Shown here piece by piece: positions 59,419-64,000 of a stretch of DNA of 64,000 nt. Made by a program: the position numbers and the translations under genes. The DNA is from Przewalskia tangutica (lineage: Eukaryota; Streptophyta; Magnoliopsida; Solanales; Solanaceae), in NCBI GenBank assembly GCA_029844215.1, contig CM056720.1, positions 31,117,711 through 31,181,710 of the forward strand. Direction: 5' to 3'. How positions within the stretch are numbered: position 1 is the first letter of the stretch; each line of letters starts with the position of its first letter. A model generated the notes under the pieces. It saw only the letters and a program-made list of their open reading frames with translations, was not told where the DNA came from and did no database searches.

Positions 59419-62115
59419 ACAGCTGAACAGAGATCCTAAGAGCGAGGATCAGCAACCTGTACTCTACCTGCGGCATGAACGCACCAAGGAGGTCGATAAC
59501 ATGTACCAAATATGTGAAACCGAAAGCATCAGAATGAAATCATAAGTCTATAATAAAACTGGAGACAGGTATGATAACTCAATTAACAGTACACAGCGCC
59601 TTACTAACAATGAGAGTAATCAAAAGTATACTTACAACATAAAAATAGGAAGCTCGCGATCAAAGCAGGACCACCCGCCCGCAGTATCATTAAGAAATCC
59701 TACTCGCGGGACTATTTCACCCGCGATAGTCGTGCGGACCGCATGAGGTATTCTCGCATAGGTCAGACTACCGCACGGGACTATTTCACCCGCGTAAGCC
59801 CATAAGGACTCGCGTGAGGTATTCCTCGTCGTGGGTAGCAAATCCACTAATTGGTATAACGATCTGGGGATTTACCCTCATTTATACTCTTACCCCAAGC
59901 GGTGGTATAACGATCTGGGGTTTACCCTCATTTATACTCTTACCCCGAGAAGGTGGTATAACGTCTTGGGGTTTACCCTCATTTATACTCTTACCCTATC
60001 TCAACCTACCATCATACATAACATAAGCCCTACCGCTTATCATACATAACATAAGCACTATCGACATCATACAATAAATAAGCAAGTTAAGAAATCCCCC
60101 TAACTTCTTATTATCCTTATTCATATACACTCTCATTTTAGTTTACTTAAGGCACTAACGTGTCATTATAAATCCGGGAGTTTAACCCAAAGTACTACGT
60201 ACTTCTATTCTTTTAAAATGACTCATTTTCATATAAAACTTCCAAGATACTAATAACCGTAGTATCAAGTCATAACTACTTTTTAAGACAAGTCACAATA
60301 CCTTTTTAGAAAAAATACATTTTCGGGCTTCTAAATCAAGTGACTTCTTTCTTTTAAAACCTTAAGCAATTGATGCCTTTAAATCAATTTGCCTTTCGTT
60401 ATTTCAAGTCATTTAACATACTTAAATTACTTAGAGTAAACCACTCTTTTTAACTTTCCATAAAGCTATTATAACCAACTTCCCATAAAGCCGTTATACT
60501 AGCTTTATACATTAGCAACTTACATACTTCTTTATAACCAAGAGACTTAAACTTTCCAACAAAACAAGTATCAATAATACTTTCAACATACTTAAAGTCT
60601 CTTAACTTTTGAAAACCAAGATATCCTTAATATTTAAACAAGTGAGTTAATTTCCTAACTCAATCAACTTGGACATTCTTAAAATAGGCCAAGGATATCA
60701 AATGGACCTCGATTGTCAAAATCTTGTACGTCTACCGTACTATACATTTACAACTTATTCATGCTCAAGAGATAAGAAAGTTCCACATACCTCTTCGGTT
60801 TAATCCACTTGCTAAGTCCAATTCGCCGTACGTAGTATGTCAACCTATCATGACCATAGTACGTCTATTAACTTCTTACTTCAAACGTAGAATATTCCAA
60901 ATGCAAAGTCACTAAATTCTGCGGAAAATCGGACAACACTTCCTTTGTTTCTACATACTTTGCCACCTTTTTCAAGGCCGAATTCAATAACCAAACACAC
61001 CATATTTAAGGCCCAACAAAGTAGTTAACAATAGGGGATTACACGCTTAATCAAGACATGTAAAATTCCGCCCCACAATATATAACAAACTAGTTTAAAC
61101 TACAATGTCAATTCGGCAATTAGGGCAACAATACCAATTCTTCTTCCAATTTATTTTCAATCCAAGTTGTTTAGTATAACATGTTATAAGGCCGCAATTG
61201 ATTATAACAACTATAATCTTCAAGTAGATAACATGCGACGATTCTAATTATCGACCAAATTGTATTTCAATTTCAAATGGCTTAACATGTCATTTTCGGA
61301 TTTGAGCTTCTAAATTTCCATAACACATATCACATGATCATTTCTAACTTATAATAACATGGAATCTCCAATTACAAAAGTAAGACGAAGATTATACCTC
61401 ATTTAGCCCAAATATGATCCAAGATTACAAGTCGATCCTTAGCAATTTTAGCTCATCCTTTCGACATTCCAATCCACTCCAAGCAACCCTTAGAAGCTTA
61501 TGAAGAACTCCTCTTCAAGTTCCAACTTCAAAGTTGAATAACTCCTTAGGTTTTCGCCTTGCGACTAATACGAAAACACCATTTTTCCGGGATCTTTCTA
61601 TAGAGATACCCTTACAATACACTTAGGAACCTTGGTTTAAAGTATGAGGATTATTGGAAAAAAATTGATTTTTTTTCTTGCTCTTTGCACCCAAACCCGT
61701 GAGCCTCACAATAAGTTCTTCAAGATTTCTTGAAATATGACTAAGTGTGAGAACTAGTCTTGCTACTAGTATACATATATAACATAATGGAGGGTCAAGA
61801 TTAGAACAAATGGGTGGCCTAGACGAGTTTCACAAGGATCAAGCCCAAGTGGCCCTTGGACTTTAGTCAACAATGTCAAGCTTAAGTCTTTGCAAGACTT
61901 GTTCATCCTAACATTGGTCAAATGACCATTTTACCCATGTAAATTTCGTCCAAGACAAAGTAAGGGGGGTGACACGTGTCGCCCTCCCATTCGTTGCAAT
62001 ATTCATTTTCCGACAATTCCATAATTCCGATAAATTATTACTCGTCTCAAACCTAACATTTTTGTGTTCTTGCGTACGTTCTTATAAACCTATCCTGAAA
62101 TTCCGGGGTGTAACA
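59419..62115 (-). mobile_element. I: 3' LTR of a B/E-like element, outer part missing
   Basis: The minus strand begins TGTTACACCCCGGAATTTC (62115) and follows the B/E LTR plan, including a GTTATAAC module (60459-60508) and the ctgcggcatgaacgca hairpin (59469). The last 250-300 bp present in B and E, down to GTCGTGACA, are missing; the junction is near 59419. The 122-bp block is absent. It has its own tandem array (59853-59999). The TATA-like motif is near 61770 (atacatatataac). Confidence 0.8.
59853..59999. repeat. Tandem repeat in I LTR, about 51 bp x 3
   Basis: Unit starts ggtataacgatctgggg at 59853, 59904 and 59955; each ends tttatactcttaccc. Confidence 0.9.
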
Positions 62116-62346
62116 TTCTTCCCCCCTTAGAAACATTCGTCCCCGAATGTTCCTTTGGGAGTCACACTTAAAGATAGCGACATAGTCTTCTTTTACAACC
62201 CCTACATACCAATAATACCACACGAGGCCACATAATAATACTCATACTAAAATGTCAAGCTGAACCCCATGTGTCAACGTCGGTTATCTGCATAAAGCTT
62301 CTGCTGACTCTAAGCTTACTAATAATCTTTCCCGGATAAGCTTCGC
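62116..62346 (-). mobile_element. I internal fragment with polypurine tract
   Basis: The minus strand reads CTAAGGGGGGAAGAA next to the LTR (62116-62130), then the stem-loop, then the integrase scrap shared with B (62258-62346). It is cut at 62346 by the C2 LTR. The target ttcgc (62342-62346) would be one copy of its duplication. Confidence 0.78.
62132..62151 (-). other. PPT-proximal stem-loop, I
   Basis: AACATTCGTCCCCGAATGTT: perfect 8-bp arms, 4-nt loop. Confidence 0.75.
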
Positions 62347-64000
62347 TGTTACACCCCGTAAATTCAAGAAGTTAAGATAGGAACATACCAAGGAAAATAA
62401 GATTCGAAAGTTGAAAGATAAGTTGACAAACATGCGTTGGACGGATTTTGAGTCTACCTTGGAGTATTGCACCCCAGTTGTTAAGAATTGTTAGGTGTTT
62501 TAAAAAGCCTAGTGTGTAGTCCGTTAAATCTAGTTCCCAACGCAACAAACCGCTCGTCGATAGGACATCAGAGTCAAAAGTTATGGAAGTTTCAAGTTTG
62601 GTGCAAATCGAACAGCGGTTGGTTTGATTCAGGTCCCAGTACGCGCCGGAGCGGCGCGCCGGTTGTACTGGGGGTTCGCAGAGGTTGCAGCGCCGGCGCC
62701 GAATGCATGCGCGCGCCGAATGCGGAATTACTCGGAAATGGAAGCGCCGCGGCGCCAAGGCGGGATTTTTCTGCGGTAAAGGGCGAAAATCAGTGGATAT
62801 TTTGTTAAAAGCCTATGGGAGGGTGACAAGTGTCCCTCCCATCCTTTTGACCAGAATAGGGTCCTATTTTAGGGCCAAGTCTTGGAAGACTTGGCCATTT
62901 CATTTTGGAAACCCTCCCAAGAACTCCTCTCCCTTCTCTCTAGATTTTGAAGAAAACCTAGCCTAAAGGGAAAATTGTTGGAGCGGCGGCAAGAAGGCAA
63001 GGTGTGGGTGAACTTGTGGGAAGCGCTGGTGGGCGTAGTTGACGGGAAATAAGTTGAAGAAAAGGGCTTTTATGGGCTTTTCCAAAGGTAAAAGTTTCCC
63101 CTTCTCTTGGATATGAGTTAATACTTGTTATAGTAGTTTAGAAATGAGCCTGAGGCTGTTATATTTAAGTTTGAATAGATTTGGATCTTGTTGTCTTGTT
63201 GAAAACCGAAATGGGCATGTTAGCCTTAAGATTTTAACTTCAATTTGGTTACTAATTTAGACGTCACATGTTGTAAAGGGGGAAATTGTAGTTGTTGAAG
63301 ATGTCTAGGGCTAGATATCATGTTAGACCTAAGAGCTCGGATTGGAAAGGATTTAGGATTGGTTATATTGTTGGCCAAGAATGGCATGGAAATTATTGGG
63401 TTATTTTGTGTTATTGTGGGGCGGAATTTTACACGTATTGTTAGGCGTGTAATCCCCTTGTATTTGCTGAATTAATTGAGCCTTAAATGTGGCGTTGGTT
63501 ATTGAATTCGGCCTTGAAAAAGGTGGCATAGTAAGTAGAAACAAAGGAAGTGCTGTCCAAATTTCCGTAGAATGTAGGGACCTTGCACTTAGTTTATTCT
63601 ACGTTCGAAGCTAGAGATTGATAGACGTTTTATGACCCTTATAGGATTGAAGTACTATGAGTAGCATATTCTACTTAAGGGGGATAGTACTGTGGAGCAT
63701 TTTGCTAATTGTCGATAATCGTCGCGAGGTATGTGATTCTTCCTATCCTCTTCAGCATGATTATTTGTGAAATATATAGTGCAGTAGATGCACGTGTGTT
63801 AAAGGAATTTGATTTCCCTTGTTGTGCCTTGACTTGATATGAAGTGTAAAGGTCTTGATTGTTTGAAAAAGTAGGAAAATCTTATTCGTTAGTAATGGGT
63901 ACTCGGTGGTTAAAGAATAAGCCCTCTTGGTCTCATAAGGGCTTATAGTTGTAATTGGTTGGTTCAAAACATAAAGTGTTATAACGGATTTATGGGAAGT
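62347..64000 (+). mobile_element. C2: start of a C-type LTR, runs off the window
   Basis: It begins TGTTACACCCCGTAAATTC and follows C1 (16260 on) with high similarity for its whole visible 1654 bp. The GC-rich patch at 62640-62760 (gcgccggagcggcgcgcc) differs most from C1. Whether this is a solo LTR or the 5' LTR of a full element cannot be decided, because the right end is outside the window. Confidence 0.88.

Overview
The window is plant nuclear repeat DNA: almost every base can be assigned to long terminal repeat (LTR) retrotransposons, stacked inside one another. No host protein gene, tRNA, rRNA or other cellular gene was found. The coding remnants belong to Ty3/gypsy elements: mostly chromoviruses of the Tekay/Del type, which have an initiator-Met tRNA primer site and a chromodomain-like pol C-terminus, plus one Athila-like element with an Asp tRNA primer site. 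The style of the LTRs and gag proteins recalls dicots, probably Solanaceae. That assignment rests on memory and is weak.

Nest 1 (1-29158). The outermost element (H0, minus strand, left end outside the window) has a decayed gag-protease at 1-1477 and 23234-23600, a decayed primer site at 23731-23748 and a 5' LTR at 23749-29158. A minus-strand Athila-like non-autonomous element A (1478-23228, target duplication ATAGC) split its gag. Inside A sits B (5068-21851, duplication TAAAA), a minus-strand large-LTR element with LTRs of about 4.1 kb around only 1.4 kb of internal DNA. Each LTR of B was hit by one solo LTR: D1 (8192-11836, CTAAA) and C1 (16260-19714, CTTTC). A third solo LTR, D2 (24087-27578, CACCC), sits in the 5' LTR of H0.

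Nest 2 (30840-58595). E is a minus-strand element of the same kind as B (LTRs about 3.6 kb, internal 1.3 kb). Its right LTR was split by F, a minus-strand Tekay-type element of 9.7 kb (35948-55267). The protease of F was split by G, a plus-strand element of the same broad family, 9.6 kb (41682-51308, duplication AGAGT). F and G together form a multi-kilobase inverted structure. Every gag-pol frame is broken, yet the paired LTRs remain very similar and differ mainly by small C/G losses, so part of the decay may be sequence-consensus error.

Right end (58596-64000). An unclassified A/T-rich stretch is followed by a 5'-truncated B/E-like LTR (I, 59419-62115), a scrap of its internal region, and the start of a plus-strand C-type LTR (62347 to the window end).

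The strongest signals beyond ordinary annotation are short non-coding modules shared by otherwise different LTR families. They are a block of about 122 bp present seven times at nearly constant length, a stem-loop touching the polypurine tract of five elements, a paired GTTATAAC palindrome module, and GC-rich hairpins near LTR 3' ends.
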